NCBI GenBank assembly: GCA_026398435.1
Contig: JAPLSW010000041.1
Coordinates: 28,700 to 92,699 of the forward strand
Direction: 5' to 3'
Length of the DNA: 64,000 bases
Origin: Chlamydiota bacterium
GTDB lineage: Bacteria > Chlamydiota > Chlamydiia > Chlamydiales > Rhabdochlamydiaceae
A program made the translations under genes and the position numbers. Below, in pieces: positions 16,152 to 23,048 of the stretch (the stretch's first letter is position 1; each line of letters begins with the position of its first letter). Below the pieces are notes generated by a model, which searched no databases, had not been told where the DNA came from, and saw only the letters and a program-made list of their open reading frames with translations.

Positions 16152-17714
16152 TTAAGGTTCAACATCTTTCTGCATCTTCTCCATGGACTGAAGGTAGAGG
16201 TTTCTTTTCATTTTTTTCTGTAGATCTGTTACTTGGTAACTATTCGGAGTAATTTTTTGAATAATTCCTAAATAGATTTTTGCCTGATTGATATCACCTT
16301 TCTGAATCCAATAAAGGCTCATTGCATAAGCAAAAACGTTCCATTCAGAAGCATGAAAAATCTTTCTTTCAGGGTAAAGTTGAGAGAGTGTCCTTGCGTT
16401 TTCTAAAGCGGCATGAGCTTTATCAGGCTCTCCTCGCCGAAGCATGTAGCGAGCGTACTCTACCCTAGCAAATAAGTAATTCGGAAAAAGTTGTACTGTT
16501 TCTTTCATAATCTTCGTTGCTTCACGCGGATGTCCTGATTTGCCATAAGCTCCATATAGGAAATTATAGAGCGTGGGAATATTAGGATGTTTTGATATGT
16601 ATTCAGGAGTTTTCTTTATAACCTCCTCTGGTTTTTCTTCAAGGAGATGATAAAGAGCTAACATGGATTCTTTGACTTCTTCTGGAAGAGCTTTCATTTC
16701 TTCTGATTCTTCCAGAGGACTATATGAGATAACCGATTCTTCAAAGATTATATTAGATGGAATTTCTTGGGATGGTTTATTCATGCAGCATTTTTTATAC
16801 TTTCTCCCACTTCTGCACCCGCAGATCTCATTTCTTTGAGATCCTTTATTGACCTGTTTTAGGGTTCGGTCGGCGTTAGCTTGGGCTTGATCTGATAATT
16901 GAATCAGTCGATCGAATTTCTGAGATTGTTCTTCATCGGATAGATCTGTGAATCCTGGTCGGAATTCCCAAGAACTATGCCGTTTGATTTGTTTCTGTAA
17001 ATTTTCTATGCAGTAATCTTTGCCACTAGAAAACTTTTCAAGTACGCAGTCTATGTCTATATGAAATTCATCGACGAGGGTCAATCCAAACGATTCTCGG
17101 ATCTCCTCAAGACATTCTCCAGGCCAAAGGTCTGAACATGAACAAACAAGAAGAGTGCAAAGCATCTCATCATCAAGCTCTCCAGATAGAATCCGATGGA
17201 AAAGACTCTTAAAGTAGTCGGTGATTTCTAAACGGTCAAGACCTTTTTTTACGACGGAAAATATGAGTGCATCAATACAAGCACTTCGAATGAATTCATC
17301 GAAGGCTTGGTTTTCGATGACATCTTTAAGCACACTCCATTCAATCATCGTATCAGCCAATAAATAAGACAACTCTTCTGTAATAAAATAGTCCCCTAAA
17401 GAGTACTCCAGATCTTTTATTGAAATATGACAAAGCTTTTCGATCCATTGGAACGTTTCAGATGCTTCAAGCAATCGAGCAAGTTTTAGTCCCCAAAAAA
17501 GCGCAGTTGCATCTGAGCATGTTTTTCCTTCTAGAAGAGGTGGGATTTCTTTTGAGAAAATGGTATTGATATGTTGTACAATTGCTTTCCGATTTTCTGT
17601 GAGAACAAATTTGTCTTGCTCAGACAATAATTCCATATTTCCACTCAATAAATCACCCAAAAGATCACTTGCTTCTGTGTCGATTAGATTAGTATCTTTA
17701 ACATTAGAGCTCAT
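16152..17714 (-). CDS. TPR protein with SEC-C zinc motif
   Basis: A 520-residue soluble protein. The first ~280 residues are helical and unassigned. A SEC-C metal-binding motif follows near residues 295-310 (C-G-C-R-S-G-R-K-Y-K-K-C-C). The last ~170 residues contain three or four tetratricopeptide repeats ('PTLYNFLYGAYGKSGHPREATKIMKE', 'ARVEYARYMLRRGEPDKAHAALENA' and following). SEC-C motifs occur in SecA and in many stand-alone proteins that bind proteins or nucleic acids, so a chaperone or adaptor role is possible. It starts MSSNVKD at 17714. Confidence 0.75.
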   Translation of the reverse strand: MSSNVKDTNLIDTEASDLLGDLLSGNMELLSEQDKFVLTENRKAIVQHINTIFSKEIPPLLEGKTCSDATALFWGLKLARLLEASETFQWIEKLCHISIKDLEYSLGDYFITEELSYLLADTMIEWSVLKDVIENQAFDEFIRSACIDALIFSVVKKGLDRLEITDYFKSLFHRILSGELDDEMLCTLLVCSCSDLWPGECLEEIRESFGLTLVDEFHIDIDCVLEKFSSGKDYCIENLQKQIKRHSSWEFRPGFTDLSDEEQSQKFDRLIQLSDQAQANADRTLKQVNKGSQRNEICGCRSGRKYKKCCMNKPSQEIPSNIIFEESVISYSPLEESEEMKALPEEVKESMLALYHLLEEKPEEVIKKTPEYISKHPNIPTLYNFLYGAYGKSGHPREATKIMKETVQLFPNYLFARVEYARYMLRRGEPDKAHAALENARTLSQLYPERKIFHASEWNVFAYAMSLYWIQKGDINQAKIYLGIIQKITPNSYQVTDLQKKMKRNLYLQSMEKMQKDVEP

Positions 17715-18112
17715 GACTTGCCTCTTTTTTTCTTAAGATTTTTTTTTGGTGTATCTGATGAATTTGAATTTAATAGACGATAGATTGTAGGTAATTTCAA
17801 GAATTCTGATCAATTGCAATCTTTAGCGATTTGCTGCTACTTTTAGGAGTTTAGTGGAATGTGTATCGTCTGTCTTTGATGTTTAAATCGTTTGTATTCA
17901 ATGGAGTAAAAAATGTGGAAATTAAATTTACGCACTTTTTGCGCAGTTGAAGAATGATTTGACGCGTTTTTTCAGAAAATATGAATTCGATAGGCTATAA
18001 TAAAAAAGAATCTGGTGATCCAATATGGATTAGCTGGATCTCTGCTGGTTTATTCCACTTCTTTCCAGTCGAGTGCGTAATGAGCTAAATCGGTATCTTG
18101 TATAGAGGAAAG
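17715..18112. other. Intergenic, no supported gene
   Basis: About 400 AT-rich bases between the divergent TPR/SEC-C gene and the tRNA-derived repeat. No convincing coding frame. It should contain the promoter for the minus-strand TPR gene. Confidence 0.4.
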
Positions 18113-18163
18113 AAATGTGGGGCAACCTGGACTTGAACCAGGGACCAACGGGTTATGAGTCCG
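18113..18163 (-). repeat. Displaced 3' part of tRNA-Met (att-like direct repeat, distal copy)
   Basis: 51 bases identical to 20056-20106. Read on the minus strand, it is the anticodon arm, T arm and 3' acceptor half of the intact tRNA-Met at 20061-20134 plus five bases beyond the 3' end. The 5' half of a tRNA does not follow, so this is not a functional tRNA. The geometry (intact tRNA at one end, duplicated 3' end at the other, ~1.9 kb apart) is what site-specific integration at a tRNA 3' end leaves. Confidence 0.85.
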
Positions 18164-18297
18164 CAGCACCCACGCCACTTCCCACAGCTAACTTGCCGAA
18201 ATCATAGCGGAAAGCTAACCTTTCAAGCTACTGTGAATTGTCGTCATTTATCGCGCTTTTTTGCATACCAGTGGTCCAAAAATGGTCCACTGAAATT

Positions 18298-18320
18298 GTC
18301 GCAGCATGATGCGACTTTTT
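18298..18320 (+). terminator. Rho-independent terminator-like hairpin in the island
   Basis: Stem gtcgca / tgcgac with a six-base loop, followed by TTTTT on the plus strand. It lies inside the tRNA-bounded island, upstream of the AbiE promoter, and may insulate the operon from read-through or be the end of a lost gene. Confidence 0.55.
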
Positions 18321-18416
18321 GAACTTTTCGGAAATTTCGAATGGTTCAAGTTGCTCTAAATCATTAAAAATAAGATATATAACGAATTTTTGAGAAACCT
18401 CTTCCTTTCGTTCTAA

Positions 18417-18472
18417 CTGTTCAATATTTTTGTCTGTTCAATATATATTGAACAGTGTATTATAATGAACAG
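18417..18472. promoter_or_regulatory. Symmetric operator and promoter of the AbiE-type operon
   Basis: A perfect 22-bp palindrome (18434-18455, halves ctgttcaatat / atattgaacag) is flanked by two further half-sites: CTGTTCA at 18417 and TGAACAG at 18466. The half-site spacing is exactly 17 bases on both sides (18417 to 18434; 18449 to 18466). A TATAAT at 18461-18466 lies inside, so occupancy would block transcription. AbiEi antitoxins are known to repress their operon by binding inverted repeats, which fits. Confidence 0.75.
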
Positions 18473-18484
18473 AAGGAGATCGCA

Positions 18485-19216
18485 ATGAAAGGTCGTTTCC
18501 TAGTAAGTTCCAATGAAGATCCAGCAGAAGGGAATGTCTATGCAGACAAGTCTTCCCTTGTCCTTGATTGGCTGCTTCGAGAAGGTCTTTCCAAAGAAAA
18601 CTTCTCATTGAGAGAAGTTGCTAAAGAAGCAGGGGTAAGTCTTGGTTTAGTTCAGCGTGTTTTCAATATTCTGGTGTTGAAAGGACTTCTGCAAGTTGAA
18701 GGAGTAAGAACCTCCAAGAGGTTTTCCTTTAACAAACCAAAAGAGCTTCTAGAGAGCTGGTTAGAGCACTATAGCATTGTGAAAAAATGCAAAATCAGAA
18801 CGTATCGTTCCGCTTTTTCTGGAAAGTCAGAGTGGTTCAAGGCTTTAAAGAAATCTGGACTCGAACCAAACGTGATCTTGGCTCTTCATTCAGCAGCTGA
18901 AGCGCTTGGGCTTAAGAATACCAATCTAGAAGGATTAGAATTGTATATCCTTGATCCTTCAATTAGAGCAAACTTGGAAAGTGCTCTGCAATTAGAGCCC
19001 CAAGAAAGAGGGTACGAGGTTTTACTGATCGAGCCTTACTACAAAATGCTGCTTAAGCAAAATAGGAAGGACGGTAAAGAAATTGGCATTTGCCCACTTC
19101 TCCTGGCCTTTTTAGATCTTTATCATTTTCCTCTACGTGGACAAGAACAAGCAGAATTTATAGCAGGGCGAGCCCCAGAACTGAAACGCATCTACAAACA
19201 TCTCAAGCACAAATGA
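18485..19216 (+). CDS. AbiEi-type antitoxin/transcriptional regulator
   Basis: A 243-residue protein starting MKGRFLVSS at an ATG six bases after a strong aaggag. The N-terminal ~80 residues form a winged-helix unit ('FSLREVAKEAGVSLGLVQRVFNILVLKGLL'). The rest matches the C-terminal domain of AbiEi antitoxins, ending in the typical 'PLLLAFLDLYHFPLRGQEQAEFI'. Expected to repress its own operon through the CTGTTCA repeats and to counteract the downstream toxin. Its stop overlaps the toxin start by four bases (ATGA). Carried inside a tRNA-bounded mini-island. Confidence 0.8.
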   Translation: MKGRFLVSSNEDPAEGNVYADKSSLVLDWLLREGLSKENFSLREVAKEAGVSLGLVQRVFNILVLKGLLQVEGVRTSKRFSFNKPKELLESWLEHYSIVKKCKIRTYRSAFSGKSEWFKALKKSGLEPNVILALHSAAEALGLKNTNLEGLELYILDPSIRANLESALQLEPQERGYEVLLIEPYYKMLLKQNRKDGKEIGICPLLLAFLDLYHFPLRGQEQAEFIAGRAPELKRIYKHLKHK

Positions 19217-20010
19217 AACAGATTCAAGAAGACAAGATCATTTCAGAATTTTTAAAATCACTGGGACCATGGCGAGAGTTCGTTGTTATCGGGGGCGGTT
19301 TTGCTCTTTTCATTTACAAGCTTTACCTCGCCGATCCCAAGCTCGAGAATCTTCCTGTTGGAACGCGAGATATTGATTCGTTGATTCCCAGAAAAGTTCC
19401 TGAGATCTCTAAAAAGAACATTGCCAAATATTTGAGTGAGGCGGGTTTTACTCACATCTTCAAAGATGTCGATATTCCTGCGACTGAAAGTTTTGTCAAA
19501 GAGATCGATGGCGTAGAAGTAGAGATCGAGTTTTTAACCGATTCAGCTACCCGAGTCGATAAGAACAAAAATGTCATGATCGCAGGCATTGTTGCTCAGC
19601 CATTGAGCTACTTGAGCTTAAGCCTACAAACGACAATGGAATTTCGAACCTATTTAGGAGAGGCGGGAAAGGTTGTCTCGCCTGGTGCGTGGATCTTTCA
19701 CAAAGGGCTGACTTTTGCCAGGCGGAAGAGTTCATCAAAAATGCTCAAGGATCTCTATGGGATCTGGTATGTAGTCACACAGTTGGGAGATTTTTCCGAT
19801 AAGGCGATTGATGAGTTTACTTTCCTCTCTGAGCAGCATCCAAAATGGCTGCAGACATTTAACAAGCAATTGTCCAACTGGGTAAATCAAGCTTCTCCCT
19901 CTGATTGGTCTAAGTTAGAGTCTCAAGACCCATCTGGAAAGCTGAAAAAGTTAGGTTTTGAACGATCTTTAAAGATTGTTGCGAATGGAAATGTTGGAAT
20001 AAATTATTAG
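19213..20010 (+). CDS. AbiEii-type nucleotidyltransferase toxin
   Basis: A 265-residue member of the DNA-polymerase-beta-type nucleotidyltransferases used as type IV toxins and in phage abortive infection. Visible: 'FVVIGGGFALFIYK' (23-36) and 'GTRDIDSLI' with the metal-binding Asp53 and Asp55, followed by an acidic strand in 'GVEVEIEFLTD'. A longer open frame starts at 19090, but the ATG at 19213 overlaps the upstream stop and gives the normal family N-terminus. The characterised toxin uses NTPs to block growth. That activity here is inferred. Confidence 0.8.
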   Translation: MKQIQEDKIISEFLKSLGPWREFVVIGGGFALFIYKLYLADPKLENLPVGTRDIDSLIPRKVPEISKKNIAKYLSEAGFTHIFKDVDIPATESFVKEIDGVEVEIEFLTDSATRVDKNKNVMIAGIVAQPLSYLSLSLQTTMEFRTYLGEAGKVVSPGAWIFHKGLTFARRKSSSKMLKDLYGIWYVVTQLGDFSDKAIDEFTFLSEQHPKWLQTFNKQLSNWVNQASPSDWSKLESQDPSGKLKKLGFERSLKIVANGNVGINY

Positions 20011-20055
20011 ACTTATTTTTAATAGACTTATAGGTTTTAGCCTTATGAAGGCTGA

Positions 20056-20106
20056 AAATGTGGGGCAACCTGGACTTGAACCAGGGACCAACGGGTTATG
20101 AGTCCG
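20056..20106 (-). repeat. Proximal att-like copy (within tRNA-Met)
   Basis: 51 bases identical to 18113-18163. This copy belongs to the intact tRNA and runs from the 5' side of the anticodon stem through the 3' end plus five bases. Together the two copies delimit the AbiE island. Confidence 0.85.
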
Positions 20107-20134
20107 TTGCTCTAACCAACTGAGCTATTGCCCC
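20061..20134 (-). tRNA. tRNA-Met (CAT anticodon)
   Basis: 74 bases with perfect 7-bp acceptor stem (GGGGCAA / TTGCCCC), discriminator A, D arm 'GCTCAGTTGGTTAGAGC', anticodon loop CTCATAA (anticodon CAT) and T arm 'CCTGGTTCAAGTCCAGG'. CCA is not encoded. A CAT anticodon could also be the Ile2 tRNA modified to lysidine. Elongator Met is preferred without certainty. Confidence 0.9.
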
Positions 20135-20195
20135 CCTGGAAAGGTACGATATCTTACTGGTCGGGACTCGCTAAATCAAGACTTTTCTCAAGAAA

Positions 20196-20630
20196 TTAAA
20201 ATTTACACGAAACTGTCCGCTCTAAAGTACTCAAAAACCCTTCTTTTAACTTGAGAGAAATCTCTTCTAATTCTTCCTCAGTATAAGGTTTTTTTACAGG
20301 GTGATCCCAGACAGTCCCTGGCCAGGCGGGGTCATTTTCAAATCTTCCGATAACATGAATATGGAGTTGAGGGGTCTTGTTGCCAAGGGCCGCTACGTTG
20401 ATTTGGGTGGGAGAAAAATGATCCCAAAGGATTGTCTGGGCAAGAGCCATTTCTTGGGTAAGAACCATTTGATCCTCAAGAGAAAGATCTATGATTTTTT
20501 TAATGTTGTTTTTTTGAGGGACCAAAAGGAGCCAAGGATAGTGCCTTTCATTTTCTAAAAAGACTTTGCATAGGGGAAGGTCTATAAGGTGCCTTTTGGA
20601 GGAAAAATTGGAGTGGAGCTCAAAACTCAT
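20196..20630 (-). CDS. HIT-family hydrolase
   Basis: A 144-residue histidine-triad protein (nucleotide-phosphate hydrolase/transferase fold). The active-site motif reads Q-L-H90-I-H92-V-I-G-R, so the third His of the classical H-x-H-x-H is Ile, as in the 'QLHIHxxxR' subgroup. A preceding 'NVAALGNKTPQ' also fits that group. Its start overlaps the stop of the HAD gene by four bases (ATGA), so the two are coupled and may act on related phosphorylated metabolites. Confidence 0.85.
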   Translation of the reverse strand: MSFELHSNFSSKRHLIDLPLCKVFLENERHYPWLLLVPQKNNIKKIIDLSLEDQMVLTQEMALAQTILWDHFSPTQINVAALGNKTPQLHIHVIGRFENDPAWPGTVWDHPVKKPYTEEELEEISLKLKEGFLSTLERTVSCKF

Positions 20631-21532
20631 AAGGATAGCCTCTCAAGAAAGAAGTGGGGATGGTCATCGGAAAGTAGAGCGCTTACGCTCTCGGTCGGAT
20701 GCAGAGCCTCTAATCGGTCTGCCATAATCCCTGTTTGCGTGATAAGGGCAGATGACATGCCAAAGAGCCTTGCTCCCCGAACGTCAGTTTCAGGTGTGTC
20801 GCCGATCATCAGGATGTCTGAAGGGTTGTGGATGCTATATTTAGCAAATTCCTGCATAGCTTTAGCAAAGGCAGGGGAGTAGGGCTTGCCGATGTAGTGC
20901 ACCGGGCCTCCAAGCTCTTCATAGCGTCTTGCAAGGCTTCCTTGCCGTACCACTGCTTTGGGAGGATAACCCTCATGCGCAAATAGATCGGGATTTGCGC
21001 ATAGCATCGGTAGATTAGAGGAAAGACAACTTTGAACATGCGGCTCAAATACTTTTGGGTCTGTTTGATCCTCTCCCTGTATTTGAGGGGTTGAGGCGTA
21101 AATAAAACCTGCGTGAGAAAGATCAGTTGTTTCAGAAAAGGGGCTGCCGGCAAAGATCTCAGCATGGATACCGCAGTCAGGGTATGGCCCTCCTAGTACA
21201 AAGTATTTGTTTGTAGAGGGGCTAAAGGGAAGGGAGTTAGAGAGCGCGGTTTGTCTGGCTATTTCTCCTGAGGTGATAAGAAAATGAAAATGCTCTCCGA
21301 GGTGTATTCCGTGGGAATCGAGCTTTTTTATTTCAACCTCAGCAAGGCGTGTGGCATTCGAAAGAATGCCGACGATCTTGCCAGAAGCTACAAGAGCTTT
21401 CATGGCCTCTGGAGCTCCGGGTATGGCTCCGGCTGCATTTCCAGCCCAAAATACCCCATAGGCATCGAGAAGGATCCCTGCAAAAGGTTGGCTCATGTCT
21501 AAAAGGGGATGATGTTTAATAGTATGATGCAT
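20627..21532 (-). CDS. HAD-superfamily class IIA hydrolase
   Basis: A 301-residue phosphatase-like protein. Motif I is L-L-D23-A-Y-G-V-F, in which the second Asp of D-x-D is replaced by Tyr as in the 'DxWGV' subgroup (TIGR01459-like). The cap and motifs 'ILSNATR' (II) and 'MIGDTPETDVRGARLFGM' (III/IV) are clear. Substrate unknown, probably a sugar or nucleotide phosphate. Ribosome site ggagg is six bases upstream of the ATG at 21532. First gene of the HAD-HIT unit. Confidence 0.87.
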   Translation of the reverse strand: MHHTIKHHPLLDMSQPFAGILLDAYGVFWAGNAAGAIPGAPEAMKALVASGKIVGILSNATRLAEVEIKKLDSHGIHLGEHFHFLITSGEIARQTALSNSLPFSPSTNKYFVLGGPYPDCGIHAEIFAGSPFSETTDLSHAGFIYASTPQIQGEDQTDPKVFEPHVQSCLSSNLPMLCANPDLFAHEGYPPKAVVRQGSLARRYEELGGPVHYIGKPYSPAFAKAMQEFAKYSIHNPSDILMIGDTPETDVRGARLFGMSSALITQTGIMADRLEALHPTESVSALLSDDHPHFFLERLSL

Positions 21533-21732
21533 AGATTGCCTCCGCGGTTTCGCTCATTATACCCTAAGGACTGCAATCCCTTCTAAGAGTTTTTTTTCGA
21601 GATTTTAGGGGTTTTTAAAAATACAATTTGCGGTTTTTTTTCCTATTATGTAGCCTCGGAACCAATACGTATTTTTTTTACATCGCAGTGATTTGCAAAA
21701 AAAACCATGATAACGCAAACGAGCTCAAAATA

Positions 21733-22995
21733 ATGAAGCGAAATTCGACAGCCGCACTAGTTGCCTTTTTTACTTGTTTTACCGGATGCCTTTCCCTTTA
21801 TGCAGATATTGATGCTGGGGAAGAGGGGCTGGCTCCCATTGATGCATCCCTTAGTAAGTTTGCAGATCATGTCTCTTATGTTCCCAATGAGTTATTAACA
21901 AGAGCCGATAGTGTTCCAGGAGATGACATCAAGAGTGCAACTGATCCTTACCTTGAAGGGTATATCCAAGCACTTGTTGACATGCACTTTTACGAATATC
22001 GTGTTATTGTTACTGTAAAAGATCACCATGTATTCCTATCCAATCTTCCAACCAACGAACTTATCGCAGACAGTATTATCTCTTTTGTGAGGGATCTTCC
22101 TGGAGTAAAGTCTGTTGAGGTTAAAAATCTGACTGAAGAAGAAAAGGTAGCTAAAACTAAATATACTGAGCAACCTCGTGTTAACGGTATCTGGTTTCCT
22201 CAATCTTCTGTAGTGTTTCAGCCGCTTGTCGCAGATCCAAGAGAGCCTACTTACTCAGCGGCATACCGCTATGGAGATAAGGTTATTGGTAAACAGGTAG
22301 CGGCGGTAGCTCTCGGGGATGACTTTCCTATGTTTAGATGGAGAGATATATTCAGATGGCATGGTGACATGCAGATCGGTATCCAGGGGTCGGTGTGGAC
22401 GGTATTTAACTACTGGCATATTCCTAACAAGCCTCACAATGAATCTTGTGAACTTGTGAATGCCGATTATTTCTTAGGGATACCATTAACGTATGGATTT
22501 GATAAGTGGTCTTTCCGTATGAGACTCTACCATATCTCTTCCCACTTGGGTGATGAGTTCATTGTGAATCATCCGGAATACCTCTACAAAAGAAAGAATC
22601 CGAGCTATGAAGCAATCGATTTTATCACGTCGTATCAGTTTTCAGGACATTTGAGAGCTTATGGAGGTCCGGGAATTATTTTACATAGTGATCAATCCTT
22701 TCCTATGGACACTTTTTATGTGAAGTATGGAGCAGAATTGCGAGTTCTTGGTAAAAAACTCTATTATCATAGACTTTATGGAACACCATTTCTTGCCCTT
22801 CATTTCGAAAACTGGCAGGTAAGAGATTGGAATCTCGATCTGTTTATAAAGATGGGATATGAGCTGTCTAAGCTCCAAGGTATTGGTCGTAAGATGCGTC
22901 TGTTTATTGACTACCATCACGGCTATTCCTATGAAGGACAGTTCTTTCTCGAGCGCACACAATACGGAGAAGTCGGCTTTTCTTGGGGATTCTAG
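21733..22995 (+). CDS. DUF1207-family exported protein
   Basis: A ~420-residue protein. The in-frame ATG at 21733 gives a signal peptide (MKRNSTAALVAFFTCFTGCLSLYAD), so the longer frame from 21628 is not used. An N-terminal BON-like segment (about 70-135, 'YLEGYIQALVDMHFYEYRVIVTVKDHHVFL ... LPGVKSVEV') precedes the DUF1207 domain: 'WFPQSSVVFQPLVADPREPTYSAAYR', '...RLYHISSHLGDEF' and a beta-rich end typical of outer-membrane proteins. Such a BON-DUF1207 arrangement is typical of chlamydia-related genomes as I recall. Function unknown. A strong terminator follows at 23015-23048. Confidence 0.8.
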   Translation: MKRNSTAALVAFFTCFTGCLSLYADIDAGEEGLAPIDASLSKFADHVSYVPNELLTRADSVPGDDIKSATDPYLEGYIQALVDMHFYEYRVIVTVKDHHVFLSNLPTNELIADSIISFVRDLPGVKSVEVKNLTEEEKVAKTKYTEQPRVNGIWFPQSSVVFQPLVADPREPTYSAAYRYGDKVIGKQVAAVALGDDFPMFRWRDIFRWHGDMQIGIQGSVWTVFNYWHIPNKPHNESCELVNADYFLGIPLTYGFDKWSFRMRLYHISSHLGDEFIVNHPEYLYKRKNPSYEAIDFITSYQFSGHLRAYGGPGIILHSDQSFPMDTFYVKYGAELRVLGKKLYYHRLYGTPFLALHFENWQVRDWNLDLFIKMGYELSKLQGIGRKMRLFIDYHHGYSYEGQFFLERTQYGEVGFSWGF

Positions 22996-23014
22996 ACGGA
23001 TTCAAGGTTTTCTT

Positions 23015-23048
23015 AAGGACTCTTGGGCTTAGCCAAGAGTCCTTTTTT
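23015..23048 (+). terminator. Rho-independent terminator between convergent genes
   Basis: Perfect 12-bp stem (aaggactcttgg / ccaagagtcctt), six-base loop and a T-rich tail on the plus strand. It ends the DUF1207 transcript. The convergent minus-strand gene ends at 23047 and may share the hairpin. Confidence 0.85.

Noticed and set aside
18030-18100. Possible C-terminal gene remnant on the minus strand next to the att copy
   Set aside because: A frame ending 'HYALDWKEVE' is open for only ~16 codons; similarity to any family could not be supported.
18113-18190. A second tRNA-Met gene on the minus strand
   Set aside because: Only the 3' part is identical to the real tRNA. The upstream part can form a chance 6-bp acceptor stem (tgtggg / cccaca) but has no D arm.
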